This document shows, piece by piece, positions 17,475 to 26,717 of a stretch of DNA of 64,000 nt (position 1 is its first letter; every line of letters begins with the position of its first letter). Below the pieces are notes generated by a model. That model was not told where the DNA came from and searched no databases. It saw only the letters and a program-made list of their open reading frames with translations. This DNA is from Bdellovibrionota bacterium (GTDB taxonomy: Bacteria; Bdellovibrionota_C; UBA2361; JAFLCA01), in assembly GCA_030584005.1 (NCBI GenBank), contig CP129486.1, positions 2,155,971 to 2,219,970 on the forward strand, in the 5' to 3' direction. A program made the position numbers and the translations under genes.

Positions 17475-17944
17475 TGGAGGATCTGTGAAGATTCCTGTGG
17501 CGCGTATTTGAGGGCGGTGCCGTACGCGAACACTTCAATGCTAGGGATACCCGCGCGCTGGCCGGTGCCTCCACCAATCGAGCAGCTTTCGATCCGGGTG
17601 TTCACAATGATGTCGAACCCCTTGGCCGCGTCCTTCATTCGGAGCACCGCCTCTCTTCGCGCCCTATCGACTAGTGTCTCATACGCCGTGACCCTTCCAC
17701 CGAAAACGCTCCGAACCCAGCCTGCAAACCACTTGAAGTAATCCATGCCGATTACGACATTACCGACTACAAGAGCTGCCTCTTGCACCAGCATTGGATC
17801 GGCTATCTGCTCATGTGACACCAGTGGCGTTCTGCGGGTAAGAAACTCACGCTCCCGGATACTCTCATAATGCCGGCGCTCGATCAGAGAGCCTACGACT
17901 AAGCCGCACAGGAGCAACGTCAGTGTGATACCAAGTTCGATCAT
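17471..17944 (-). CDS. UPF0145 (YbjQ) family protein with N-terminal membrane anchor
   Basis: 157 residues. A transmembrane helix at the N-terminus (LGITLTLLLCGLVVGSLI) is followed by a YbjQ-like domain: GRVTAYETLVDRARREAVLRM, then FDIIVNTRIESCSI and EVFAYGTAL. The fold is a small pentameric alpha/beta domain annotated as heavy-metal-binding, though its role is unproven. It overlaps the downstream M48 gene by 4 nt and the upstream UPF0145 gene by 1 nt. Confidence 0.8.
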   Translation of the reverse strand: MIELGITLTLLLCGLVVGSLIERRHYESIREREFLTRRTPLVSHEQIADPMLVQEAALVVGNVVIGMDYFKWFAGWVRSVFGGRVTAYETLVDRARREAVLRMKDAAKGFDIIVNTRIESCSIGGGTGQRAGIPSIEVFAYGTALKYAPQESSQILQ

Positions 17945-18258
17945 TATGACACCAGGACTGCGGTGCCGTACACATACAGTTCGGCCGCGCCAGCTGCAAT
18001 CGATGAGGTAGAAAATCGCACATTGACAATGGCGTTTGCGCCCATGGACTGCGCCTGCGCGATCATGCGGTCTATAGCCTCCTGTCGCGATTCGTTCAGC
18101 AATTCCGTGTAGCCGCGTAATTCACCGCCAAAGATATTCTTGAATGACGCTACAATGTCTCGTCCCACATGCTTGGAACGCACAGTACTGCCTGTGACAA
18201 GGCCGTAGTGCTCTATTATTTGCTTGCCGGGGATTGTTTCGATGTTGGTTAGAATCAT
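17944..18258 (-). CDS. UPF0145 (YbjQ) family protein
   Basis: 104 residues, full length for the family. It contains VRSKHVGRDIVASFKNIFGGELRGYTEL, ESRQEAIDRMIAQAQSMGANAIVNVRF and LYVYGTAV. Its close paralogue follows immediately with a membrane anchor, and then an M48 protease. I infer the three form an envelope-associated unit. The biochemical function is unknown. Confidence 0.85.
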   Translation of the reverse strand: MILTNIETIPGKQIIEHYGLVTGSTVRSKHVGRDIVASFKNIFGGELRGYTELLNESRQEAIDRMIAQAQSMGANAIVNVRFSTSSIAAGAAELYVYGTAVLVS

Positions 18259-18324
18259 TTTTCGCTCGCTACTTGCATGCTAAAATGATGCCTTCGCCCT
18301 TGGCAAATAAGCAAGCTGTCATTT

Positions 18325-20385
18325 TCATGATACACTGGCCGAGGCAATTGGCCTAATCAGCTCCGCTTCATCGACAGGATGGCGGGATATCGACGTCCGG
18401 CGCCTATCGCTCAACCACGCCTCGACCATTAGAATATTCCACAGCAGGGCGTGGGGGCTCCGCCTGCCGCTTAGATGCTGCTCCCACAGCTTACGCACTT
18501 CCGCCGGATCAAACACGCCACTCTCCCTTAGACTGCGCGCAGTGAAAAGGTCTTCTGCCCAATCCCGCAATGGTCCTCTCAGCCATTCCGCTAACGGAAT
18601 ACTGAACCCCTTCTTGGGGCGATCGACCATGCTGTCCGGAAGTACCCGTCGTAAGAGATCTCGTATCATCCTCTTCTGTGGCCGCGACTCTCCCCTCCAC
18701 GCTACCGGCAATGTCCAGGCAAACTCGTACACTCTATGATCGAGGAGCGGCTCTCTCCCTTCGAGACCCACAGCCATAGTGGTTCTATCCACCTTCACCA
18801 AGATATCATCCGGAAGGTAGAGCGCCGAATCCAGCATCATCATGAACTCTGTAAAGTTTCCACCACGATCCCACCCCTTCCAAGCGCTGCTCCATGGCTC
18901 CGGTTGTGTGCGAGAGGCCAACCACTGCTGCGGAGTTCTGGTCACCGTTATAAAACCTTCATATACGTCTGCCCTAGTGGGGAGCGCGACAATGCCGGCG
19001 ACACGATGCGCCTTATGGCCAAACGTTCCATCGAGCCAGGGCATGCCAAACCCACCGGCGAATCGCCCAAACTGATTGAGAATCATCGTCGGGGTATTGG
19101 TCAATGTCCAGGCAAAGGCCCTGCGCAAAGAGAGTGGAACTGCCGAAAAACGCCTCCAAATCTTATTTGCCCACCAGTAGCGCTGGTACCCGCCAAATAG
19201 TTCGTCGCCCCCATCTCCAGAAAGAGAAACGGTTACGTCACGTCGTGCCAACTGCGCTACAAAGAACGTTGGAATTTGCGATGAATCAGCAAATGGTTCG
19301 CTGAAAAGCTGCGGTATGCGTGGAATTAAATCGAGCGCATCTGCGGCGGTCACAACAAGATCAGTATGCTCCGTTCCGAGCCGTGTCGCGACTTCTCGTG
19401 CAATCGGAGACTCGTCAAAGGTGGGATCTTCAAAGCCGATCGAGAATGTTCGCACCTTGCCTTGATGAAACTTCCGCATGTACGAAACAACGAGGGATGA
19501 ATCAGTCCCCCCCGATAAAAATGCGCCCAGCGGCACATCGGATACCAAACGCAGCCTCGTGGCATCACTCAGCAGCGCGTCCAGCTCCTCCAGCGCCTCT
19601 GCATAATCCTTACGCCGCATCGGGGGTGTTTGGGCCCGAGCAAGGGCCGACCAGTAACAAACCTGTCCATTCCCGAGCGGACCCTCGGTAAGTGGCAGCT
19701 CTGGCGGCGCAAGGTCCATATCAGACTCTTCAATCCGGAGGTAACATCCGGCGGGCAGCTTCCAACAACGCTCGTATACCGAATAGGGTGCGGGGATGTA
19801 CCCGAAACGAGTTGCCAAGTTCAGGCTCTCGGAGCAGATCTCGGCTCTGAACTTGGAATGCGCCACTATTGACGATGGTTCTGAGGCAAACCAAATACAA
19901 CCGCCCTGCGAGCCATAGTAGAGCGGCTTTACTCCCAAACGGTCTCGGACAAGGAGCAGCGACCTGGATTCCCGATCCCAGATGGCAAAGGCGAACATGC
20001 CTATTAAGCGCTGCAACGTTCTCTCCACCCCCCACAGCTCAATCGCATTGACGAGTACCTCAGTGTCGCTACCGCTTTGAATCGGCACGCCCTCACCTAA
20101 GAGCGCTCGCTGTAACTCTCGAAAGTTGTAGATCTCGCCATTGAAAGAAATTACATGACGCCCCGAGTGAGAGGACATCGGCTGGTGGCCCGCGGCTGAT
20201 AGATCGAGAATCGCGAGTCGGCGATGGCCAAAGTAGACACCGCGGCCTTGATCTACCCACGCACCTGCGTCATCGGGACCTCGGTGAGCCAGGGCGTGAA
20301 CCATGCGCTGAAGGTCGGTTGTGGCCCTGTTGTGGTCGTACTCAGGCCATGGACGCCGCATCCAGTAGCCCGCAATTCCGCACAT
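18325..20385 (-). CDS. asnB: Asparagine synthetase (glutamine-hydrolysing), AsnB family
   Basis: 686 residues. It starts MCGIAGYW, so Cys2 becomes the N-terminal nucleophile of a class II glutaminase domain. The ATP-pyrophosphatase synthetase domain follows, with SDVPLGAFLSGGTDSS as its P-loop. In polysaccharide loci such proteins are often thought to amidate sugar carboxylates rather than make asparagine, and this gene heads a block of glycosyltransferases on the same strand. Either role is possible here. Confidence 0.9.
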   Translation of the reverse strand: MCGIAGYWMRRPWPEYDHNRATTDLQRMVHALAHRGPDDAGAWVDQGRGVYFGHRRLAILDLSAAGHQPMSSHSGRHVISFNGEIYNFRELQRALLGEGVPIQSGSDTEVLVNAIELWGVERTLQRLIGMFAFAIWDRESRSLLLVRDRLGVKPLYYGSQGGCIWFASEPSSIVAHSKFRAEICSESLNLATRFGYIPAPYSVYERCWKLPAGCYLRIEESDMDLAPPELPLTEGPLGNGQVCYWSALARAQTPPMRRKDYAEALEELDALLSDATRLRLVSDVPLGAFLSGGTDSSLVVSYMRKFHQGKVRTFSIGFEDPTFDESPIAREVATRLGTEHTDLVVTAADALDLIPRIPQLFSEPFADSSQIPTFFVAQLARRDVTVSLSGDGGDELFGGYQRYWWANKIWRRFSAVPLSLRRAFAWTLTNTPTMILNQFGRFAGGFGMPWLDGTFGHKAHRVAGIVALPTRADVYEGFITVTRTPQQWLASRTQPEPWSSAWKGWDRGGNFTEFMMMLDSALYLPDDILVKVDRTTMAVGLEGREPLLDHRVYEFAWTLPVAWRGESRPQKRMIRDLLRRVLPDSMVDRPKKGFSIPLAEWLRGPLRDWAEDLFTARSLRESGVFDPAEVRKLWEQHLSGRRSPHALLWNILMVEAWLSDRRRTSISRHPVDEAELIRPIASASVS

Positions 20386-20454
20386 AATCCTATATCTCCC
20401 GTCCCTTCACCTTTGATATAGCCTCTGAGGGCTGAGCTTCATGCAATATCGTGG

Positions 20455-21627
20455 CTAAGCCACTTCTCCCTGTACGGTGCCATCAAACGATCCCTCATCG
20501 GCAATCGACGCTGCGTTGCCCGCATAAAGGGCAATATACTTTTCTTTCATTCTTTCAATTGAAAAATATTTTACTACCCGCGCCCGCGCCTCAGCCTGCA
20601 TGCGGCGATGCTGCTCGTCGGGGGACTTTGCAAATTCCTCTATTGCGGCTGCAAGAGCCTCGCTATCTCCAGGCGCCACAACCCGACCGCTTTCCCCGAC
20701 CAGTAAGGCTGCGTCGCCAACGTCCGTCACCACACAGGGGATCGCGCAGGACATCGACTCGGCAACTACGTTAGGAAAGCTCTCATTGCGGGAGGGGCAG
20801 ACTAAAAGATCCAATCCCTGCAATATCGAAAGTACGTCGGAAGTAGCATCGATGTAGGTGAGAATTGATCGGCTAACGAGTCTTTGACTGAGCACCGTAT
20901 CTTTTAGCGCATCGTAACCCTTTCCTACCATCACGGCACGTAACATTGGCAGACGACGCGCCAGTAAGGCGACGGCTCTTAGGAAGTTCATGGGGTCCTT
21001 ATCCGGATGATTGCGGGCAATCACTCCCACCAGCAGCTGGTCATCGCGGACCCTTAGTTGCTCCCGTATAGCGGCCCGCTTCTTGAGGTCGGGGGCAAAT
21101 AATTCCGTATCAACGCCGTTTAGAATCACCCGTGTGCGCTCAGTGCGAAAACCCAGTTGCTCATGCCGCTCCGCTGAGCGAAATGAGTTGTACAGGATGG
21201 CATCAACCATCCCCGAGAGACGGGCGCACAGCCTTATGGCAAGTGCCGTTGTCCAGCGCTCCTGGGAGAGGGTGCTCAATCCGTGACGTATTCCCCAATA
21301 CAGAGGAACATGCCGTAGCATGACCCTCCTTAGAAACATCGCAAAGAGATTCCCATGGTACATCCACCCCTGCACCACATAAGGGGCCATACCTTTGGCG
21401 AAACGGAGTGCGCCCAGAACCCTGTACCATCGAATCCCCAAAAACCTCCGTTCCATAACAAAGGTAGGGATCTGCATCGTTTCGAGATTCTCCCGACAGG
21501 GTCCGTCGCGCAGCGCTATACAGGCGCAACGGATAGAGGCACTCTGCAGCTGGCTAATGAGTTGAAGCAATGCCGTCTCGGCTCCCGCTCTTTCGAGTCC
21601 GGTTATTACAAACAACACAGTGGTCAT
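20455..21627 (-). CDS. GT4-family glycosyltransferase
   Basis: 390 residues with a GT-B fold. The N-terminal domain begins TTVLFVITGLERAGAETALL. The C-terminal nucleotide-sugar domain contains VGVIARNHPDKDPMNFLRA, the acceptor-phosphate motif NESFPNVVAESMSCAIPCVVTD and the usual E-x7-E spacing. It would transfer a sugar from a nucleotide donor to a growing lipid-linked oligosaccharide at the inner membrane. Its start overlaps the next upstream gene by 4 nt, so the two glycosyltransferases are co-translated. The donor is unknown. Confidence 0.9.
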   Translation of the reverse strand: MTTVLFVITGLERAGAETALLQLISQLQSASIRCACIALRDGPCRENLETMQIPTFVMERRFLGIRWYRVLGALRFAKGMAPYVVQGWMYHGNLFAMFLRRVMLRHVPLYWGIRHGLSTLSQERWTTALAIRLCARLSGMVDAILYNSFRSAERHEQLGFRTERTRVILNGVDTELFAPDLKKRAAIREQLRVRDDQLLVGVIARNHPDKDPMNFLRAVALLARRLPMLRAVMVGKGYDALKDTVLSQRLVSRSILTYIDATSDVLSILQGLDLLVCPSRNESFPNVVAESMSCAIPCVVTDVGDAALLVGESGRVVAPGDSEALAAAIEEFAKSPDEQHRRMQAEARARVVKYFSIERMKEKYIALYAGNAASIADEGSFDGTVQGEVA

Positions 21628-22871
21628 TCATTAATACTCCCACGTACTGGCATATAGTTGGCAAGCCCCTCATAGAGCGCCTCATGGGCTTCCACCATCC
21701 GGCCGAGGCCGAAGCGGCCAGCAATATCCTCATCGCCCCCTTCGACGCGATGCTGCCCATATTGCCGGTACAACCGCACCACAGCATCAGATAGCGCCTC
21801 GACATCGCCTACCCTTACAAACGCCGACTCAGCCCCGGCGATCAGTCGCGCATCTCCCACATCAAACCCTGCCACTCGCAATCCCGCTGCACAGCCCTCC
21901 GCCACCACGTTCGGGAAGCCCTCACTAAGCGAACAGAGGCAAAGCATATCAAAGCCGCTATACACTGCTGCCAAGCAATCAGTGTGCGGCATCCAGCACA
22001 GAAGATCTTCTATTCCTAGTTCACCCCCATAGCGTTTTAGCTCAGAGGTCAGTGGTTCACGCTGTTCCCCTACAATAATAAAGTGTACGCCTGGAATTCT
22101 TGACCGCACTGCTGCTGACATACGGAGGAAATGTCTGTGCCCCTTCACCACGTCGAGCCGTCCGACGATGCCTATTGCAAAATCCGAATCTTTGAGGCCC
22201 CAAGCCCTGCGCATCGTCTGCCGACTCGCAGGACTAAATGCGTAACGCCTTGCGTCAATGCCATTTGGAATGACGCGCAGCTTTGAAGCTGGAAAACCCC
22301 GCTTTGATACGGCCCACTCTCGGCCACGTTCCGAGTTAGCCACTATCACATCCGGAATGGCTGCCAATAGCCGCTCTACCAGCCAAACGAGCTGCTCTAC
22401 GATTCCATATAGATGGTTCGGCATGTCTGCATTACGCAGCCCCCAGACTACTTTGCTTCTCACCCCACACAACGTAAGCAAAGCACACAGCACATTCGGC
22501 ACACTGAGCATGCTGTGAATAATCTGAGGGTTAATGGAGCGGATGATGCTGCGTAATCGATGCATGGACGATACAAGATCCCAGCGTCCCTTCTTGCCAA
22601 TGCAGTGCACGGTCACTCGATGATCAGACAAGGAGCCGCTATCAAACACCGAAGGATACAGGGTGACCAGATGAAGTTCAAAACGGTCTGGATCCAGTGA
22701 TCTCAGGAGTTGAACCAGCTGCTGCTCACTACCACCAACTCCAAGCGATCGAATGACATAACACACACACACCTTATTGAGAGTCCGTCCCACCCGGTGC
22801 ATGTCCGCATTCGCTGAGGAACCATCATACTCACTCATGGCTCGAGCCTCGCACCATATCCAACGATTCAA
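21624..22871 (-). CDS. GT4-family glycosyltransferase
   Basis: 415 residues, GT-B fold. It contains VCYVIRSLGVGGSEQQLVQLLRSL near residue 35, IPNGIDARRYAFSP mid-protein, VGRLDVVKGHRHFLRM, and SEGFPNVVAEGCAAGLRVAGFDVGDA in the donor domain. A start about 30 residues later, nearer the first strand, is possible because the N-terminus is longer than usual. It is flanked on both sides by same-family genes with short overlaps (4 nt downstream, 41 nt upstream). Confidence 0.88.
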   Translation of the reverse strand: MNRWIWCEARAMSEYDGSSANADMHRVGRTLNKVCVCYVIRSLGVGGSEQQLVQLLRSLDPDRFELHLVTLYPSVFDSGSLSDHRVTVHCIGKKGRWDLVSSMHRLRSIIRSINPQIIHSMLSVPNVLCALLTLCGVRSKVVWGLRNADMPNHLYGIVEQLVWLVERLLAAIPDVIVANSERGREWAVSKRGFPASKLRVIPNGIDARRYAFSPASRQTMRRAWGLKDSDFAIGIVGRLDVVKGHRHFLRMSAAVRSRIPGVHFIIVGEQREPLTSELKRYGGELGIEDLLCWMPHTDCLAAVYSGFDMLCLCSLSEGFPNVVAEGCAAGLRVAGFDVGDARLIAGAESAFVRVGDVEALSDAVVRLYRQYGQHRVEGGDEDIAGRFGLGRMVEAHEALYEGLANYMPVRGSINE

Positions 22872-23928
22872 TTAGCTCAAACCACTGGGCGTCTACACAC
22901 TCCGCTGAGAAGCGCTCGAGCACCTCCTTGGTTCTGCTGGCCAGCCTTTCGCGAAGGGCAGGAGCAGAGATAATCCTGTGCAGCGCTTCGACAAGCGCAC
23001 TCTCATCATCGCGCGGCACAATGATGCCATCCACTTCTGTCCGCACCAGATCGCTCACCCCACCGCCGCTGTCCGTAGCCACCACCGGCACCCCCAGAGC
23101 CAGGGCTTCAGCGACGGCCATCGGAAACCCCTCGACTCTTGAGGTGCTTACAAGAAAAGCGGCCCGCGCTATCACCGGATGAGGGTTGGCGAGTGTGCCC
23201 AAGAACAGAACCTGATCTGCTATGCCTAGTGATGCTGCCATCTGCTCTAAAGCCGGCTTCAATGGACCATCTCCGATGCACACCAACCGCCACGCTGAGA
23301 ACTCTCCCATTGTTGCCTGCTTAAAACACTTCAGAGCCATCTCATGGCGCTTCTCTTCCGTGAACCTGCCGACCAGTACGAGGTAGGGAGCGGGTATCTC
23401 GGGAGCAGGAGCGCTGCCCTGCGGCTCCTCCACTGCATTTGGAATCACCGCTGCGTCCTCAAGCCAGTCAAGTGCCTTCTTTGCCCGCTCGGACTGCACG
23501 ACCACAGCGGCTGCATAGCGATATAGACGCCGTCGTAAAAACTCCCACATTGTTCCTATGAAACGCACTCCCGGTACCGTTCGCTCACAAGCGATTACAG
23601 GGTGCCCGGTGAGCAGCGCCGCAAGAATCGCAATCACATTCGTTCGATCAATGAATGAAACAACGACGCGGGGATGAAGCGCTCTGTAGAGCGCAGCGCA
23701 ACGCCACACCAGTAAAAGATTGCCGAGAAAACCTCCGCGCACGGCAGATCCGGCCAGCGATCTACGCTCTATGCCCTCAAACACCGGGTAAAAATCATCC
23801 TTGACCTCTGAGTGCAGGGTCACAAGAGCCACCCTATGCCCGGCTCGCGCCCAGCGTGCCGCGAGTTGGGTAATGGAACGCTCTGCTCCCCCGGGCCCAA
23901 GCGTCGATATGAGAAATACTACCTGCAC
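22831..23928 (-). CDS. GT4-family glycosyltransferase
   Basis: 365 residues. It opens VVFLISTLGPGGAERSITQLAARWARAGH, a typical GT4 N-terminal beta-alpha unit. The donor domain has LVLVGRFTEEKRHEMALKCF and EGFPMAVAEALALGVPVVATDSGGGVSDLV. It is the first gene of the minus-strand glycosyltransferase run and reads away from the flippase gene across a repeat-containing intergenic region. Confidence 0.9.
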   Translation of the reverse strand: MQVVFLISTLGPGGAERSITQLAARWARAGHRVALVTLHSEVKDDFYPVFEGIERRSLAGSAVRGGFLGNLLLVWRCAALYRALHPRVVVSFIDRTNVIAILAALLTGHPVIACERTVPGVRFIGTMWEFLRRRLYRYAAAVVVQSERAKKALDWLEDAAVIPNAVEEPQGSAPAPEIPAPYLVLVGRFTEEKRHEMALKCFKQATMGEFSAWRLVCIGDGPLKPALEQMAASLGIADQVLFLGTLANPHPVIARAAFLVSTSRVEGFPMAVAEALALGVPVVATDSGGGVSDLVRTEVDGIIVPRDDESALVEALHRIISAPALRERLASRTKEVLERFSAECVDAQWFELIESLDMVRGSSHE

Positions 23929-24052
23929 CCGTCTCCTTGGTTGCCATCTGACGATCTACGACTGCGCATACCCCTGCTCCATGTCGCTCCAAACGCCTTC
24001 GGCGTTTGCTGCGCCATCCTTGAAGCAGCTCGGGACACACTGATCTAATAAT

Positions 24053-24142
24053 CGTATCCCTAGAAGCTATTACAAAAATAGCTTCTAGTGTTAACTTCGC
24101 TAGAAGTGGTTTCATAGGTACCTTTTTGAAACCACTTATAGA
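24053..24142. repeat. Two adjacent inverted repeats between divergent polysaccharide genes
   Basis: First hairpin: CTAGAAGCTATT (24060-24071) and AATAGCTTCTAG (24077-24088), a perfect 12-bp stem with loop ACAAA. Second: AAGTGGTTTCA (24104-24114) and TGAAACCACTT (24127-24137), a perfect 11-bp stem with a 12-nt spacer. The first 15 nt (CGTATCCCTAGAAGC) recur exactly at 29576. Apart from these, the 273-bp gap shows nothing else clear. Confidence 0.7.
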
Positions 24143-24201
24143 CAGGGTGCCGTCACAACTCGCCAATGGCGATAGTCACATTTTATACCGAACTTTAGGC
24201 C

Positions 24202-25494
24202 ATGCTTCGAGTGCTCGCGCAAGCAACATTCATTACCGCAATCGCAACCTTGCTTGTTAAACTGGCCGGGTTTGGGAAGGACCTCTGCATCGCCAGGTTC
24301 TTCGGGTTATCTGCCGAAATCGACCTATTTCTTCTGCTCTTCTCGGCAACGCTGCTGCTGAGCGCGATTGTCTCAGGTTCAGCAGTGTATACCCTCCAGC
24401 CGATCATTGCGCATGACAAGGCTAAGGGCGACCCTGCGGAGGCTCACTTCTTAGCCCAACAAATTCTGACCATAGTAGCGATGACGCTATTTGTACTCGG
24501 GGTAGCTGCGTGTGCCCTATGGAGCCTTGGAATTCGCCCCGCGTTTTCTGCAATAGATCCCCAGCTTGTCGCACTACTCCCCTGGGCTTTCATACCCTAC
24601 CTAATATTGAACGGAACTGCGGCTATCTTGCAGGCGGTAGGGAATAGCCACCAACTCTTTTTTCGTTGCGGTGTCGTTGGTGCAATCACTCCCCTCGTAA
24701 CGGTACTGCTGCTCTATTCTACACAGTCAAATTCGCTCTGGCTCCTCACCGCATCTATCGTACTTGGCGCACTGCTGGAGTTGGTTGTCTTCCGATCGAT
24801 TGTACACCGGACCGGGTTCGTTGCCGCACTCAAGTTCCCTTTATGGAACGCACGTCTCAAGCAGGTTCTGATCAGCTCCGCCTTCCTCACGGTTGGCTAC
24901 GTGGCCAATTCCCTGAACATTATGGTTGACCAGTTAATGGCCATGCAATTTGGCGAAGGTGCCGTGGCGACCCTTACCTTTGCCTCTAAACTCCCCGCCC
25001 TTATCGTAGGAGTGCTTGGATTTGCCGCCGCCACTGCTTTTTTGCCCACTATTTCATCGATTATGGCCAACGGAGAAGGAGGCAGGGCTCTTCACCTGGT
25101 CAGGCAAGCCACCCTAGCGCTTGGATTGCTGGGTATCATCTGCGCCTTGGGATTGGGGCTCCCCGCCGAAGCGCTCACCTCGCTCCTATTTGAACGGGGG
25201 GCCTTCGACAGTGCCGACGTTGAACGAGTTGCGGGGGTCATGCAGCTCTATTCCCTTCTACCGCTCGCTACGATGATAGGACTTCCGGCGAATCGGGTAT
25301 TGGTGGCGCTTGGGCTCTCTCGTATACTAATGCTGTGGAGTGTCGGTGGAGTTGCCTTAAACGTGCTGCTCAACCTCCTTTTTGGCCGCTGGATTGGCTT
25401 ACCCGGCTTGGCGCTCTCGACGGTAGTAGTGGCAGCAACGGTGAGCATCGGCTTGCTCGTAATCACACACCAACGCCTTCGCTCGTGCTCGTAG
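24202..25494 (+). CDS. MurJ/MviN-family lipid flippase
   Basis: 430 residues with about 12 hydrophobic helices and MviN-family features: SGFGKDL-like N-terminus (KLAGFGKDLCIARFFGLS), GSAVYTLQPIIAHDKAKGD, and the second-half FERGAFDSADVERVAGVMQLYSLLPLATMIGLPANRVLVALG. MurJ itself flips lipid II and has about 510 residues and 14 helices. Given the shorter length and position, this copy more likely serves as a Wzx-like exporter of the local polysaccharide unit. Divergent from the glycosyltransferase run. Confidence 0.82.
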   Translation: MLRVLAQATFITAIATLLVKLAGFGKDLCIARFFGLSAEIDLFLLLFSATLLLSAIVSGSAVYTLQPIIAHDKAKGDPAEAHFLAQQILTIVAMTLFVLGVAACALWSLGIRPAFSAIDPQLVALLPWAFIPYLILNGTAAILQAVGNSHQLFFRCGVVGAITPLVTVLLLYSTQSNSLWLLTASIVLGALLELVVFRSIVHRTGFVAALKFPLWNARLKQVLISSAFLTVGYVANSLNIMVDQLMAMQFGEGAVATLTFASKLPALIVGVLGFAAATAFLPTISSIMANGEGGRALHLVRQATLALGLLGIICALGLGLPAEALTSLLFERGAFDSADVERVAGVMQLYSLLPLATMIGLPANRVLVALGLSRILMLWSVGGVALNVLLNLLFGRWIGLPGLALSTVVVAATVSIGLLVITHQRLRSCS

Positions 25495-25517
25495 AATGAT
25501 CTCAATTAATTCAACTA

Positions 25518-26717
25518 TTGACGACGATGCATGAAATCGATGCCCTGTTGTGGGCCGCACTCTACACATTCCTGTTCGGGTTCTTGCTTCTACACCGGCA
25601 GCTAGGCGTCATCCCGACGACGCTGCTGTGTGCCCTTCGGGTGGCGATTCCTTGCATCTATTTCGGCTACTACTTTGATTGGATCTGGCATGCCGGCGAT
25701 GATCTACGCTACGAAGAGATCGGTCAGCTGCTGCGAGCGAGGGGTTTTGAGCCCCTCTCAATGCTTATCGATCCAGATGAGCGCCAGGCATTCATCGACA
25801 TAGTGGGGAGTGGGCACTTCCTTTACTATTGGTGGAACGATATCGCCTACCGCATCTTCGGCGATCACTACTATGCACCGATCTTCCTCAACATCGGCTG
25901 TTCATTCGTAGGGGCCCTTCTCTTAGGTAGACTTGCAGTATATATCGGAATGGCGCCCAAGTTTGCCAAGGGGCTGACCTGCTTCTTTCTGATCCATCCC
26001 GAGGTCACCGCCTGGTCATCGTTCGTCAATCTTAAAGATACCTTGGTGTTGACCTTGACTATCGCTTTGCTTCTCTCGACCCTAAAGGCGATACAGGAAC
26101 GATCTGTTTTCGCCTTTGCTGCGGCGATCGGAGTCTCAATCCTCTTCTCCTGGCTCAGGTTTTATGTGCCTTTCCTTGCGCTGACTGCTCTTGCCTTGCT
26201 TAGCATTGCCTATCGACATAATCGGTATCGCTACGTCCTGTTTTTTGCAGCCGTCATAACTCTCAGCTACTTCGCGACATCAATCTCCGTCGACCCTGAG
26301 TATCTAGATGAGGCCCAAACGTTCGGCCTTATTCGCTTCTTGCTTACCCCCCAACCTTGGTCGCTTCAGCCCGAGTATTCGTTTCTTGTCCTTGCCGCAT
26401 CGTTCCATTGGATCATGCTAATCCCGGCGCTCATGATGATACCGAGTATCTGGAAGCGCAGTATCGGGAGCCGCCTGGTCATTCTCTATCTTGTCACGTT
26501 AGTGGTGTTCTATGCCTGCATTCCCGAGCTGCAGGGTCCACGTCATCGATACCAGCTCTCTTTTATCTTCGCTCTGCTTCAGTTCGAAGCCCTGTGTCGT
26601 TTTTTGAGGTTGGATGTGACGTCGCCCGTTCCCAAGCACAGCGCGTCACGGCAAGGTCCAACCGCCCCCGACTCGATGTCCGAGAAAAGAGTAGCTCATG
26701 GCACATTCGGCACATAA
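25518..26717 (+). CDS. Polytopic membrane protein, putative polysaccharide polymerase or GT-C-like protein
   Basis: 399 residues with about ten transmembrane helices. An early lumenal loop carries DWIWHAGDDLRYEEIGQLL, and a conserved-looking HPEVTAWSSFVNLKDTLVL lies mid-protein. The layout resembles Wzy/EpsG-type polymerases, and the locus otherwise lacks an obvious polymerase. No family-defining motif settles this. The next gene starts 20 nt before this stop. Confidence 0.5.
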   Translation: MTTMHEIDALLWAALYTFLFGFLLLHRQLGVIPTTLLCALRVAIPCIYFGYYFDWIWHAGDDLRYEEIGQLLRARGFEPLSMLIDPDERQAFIDIVGSGHFLYYWWNDIAYRIFGDHYYAPIFLNIGCSFVGALLLGRLAVYIGMAPKFAKGLTCFFLIHPEVTAWSSFVNLKDTLVLTLTIALLLSTLKAIQERSVFAFAAAIGVSILFSWLRFYVPFLALTALALLSIAYRHNRYRYVLFFAAVITLSYFATSISVDPEYLDEAQTFGLIRFLLTPQPWSLQPEYSFLVLAASFHWIMLIPALMMIPSIWKRSIGSRLVILYLVTLVVFYACIPELQGPRHRYQLSFIFALLQFEALCRFLRLDVTSPVPKHSASRQGPTAPDSMSEKRVAHGTFGT

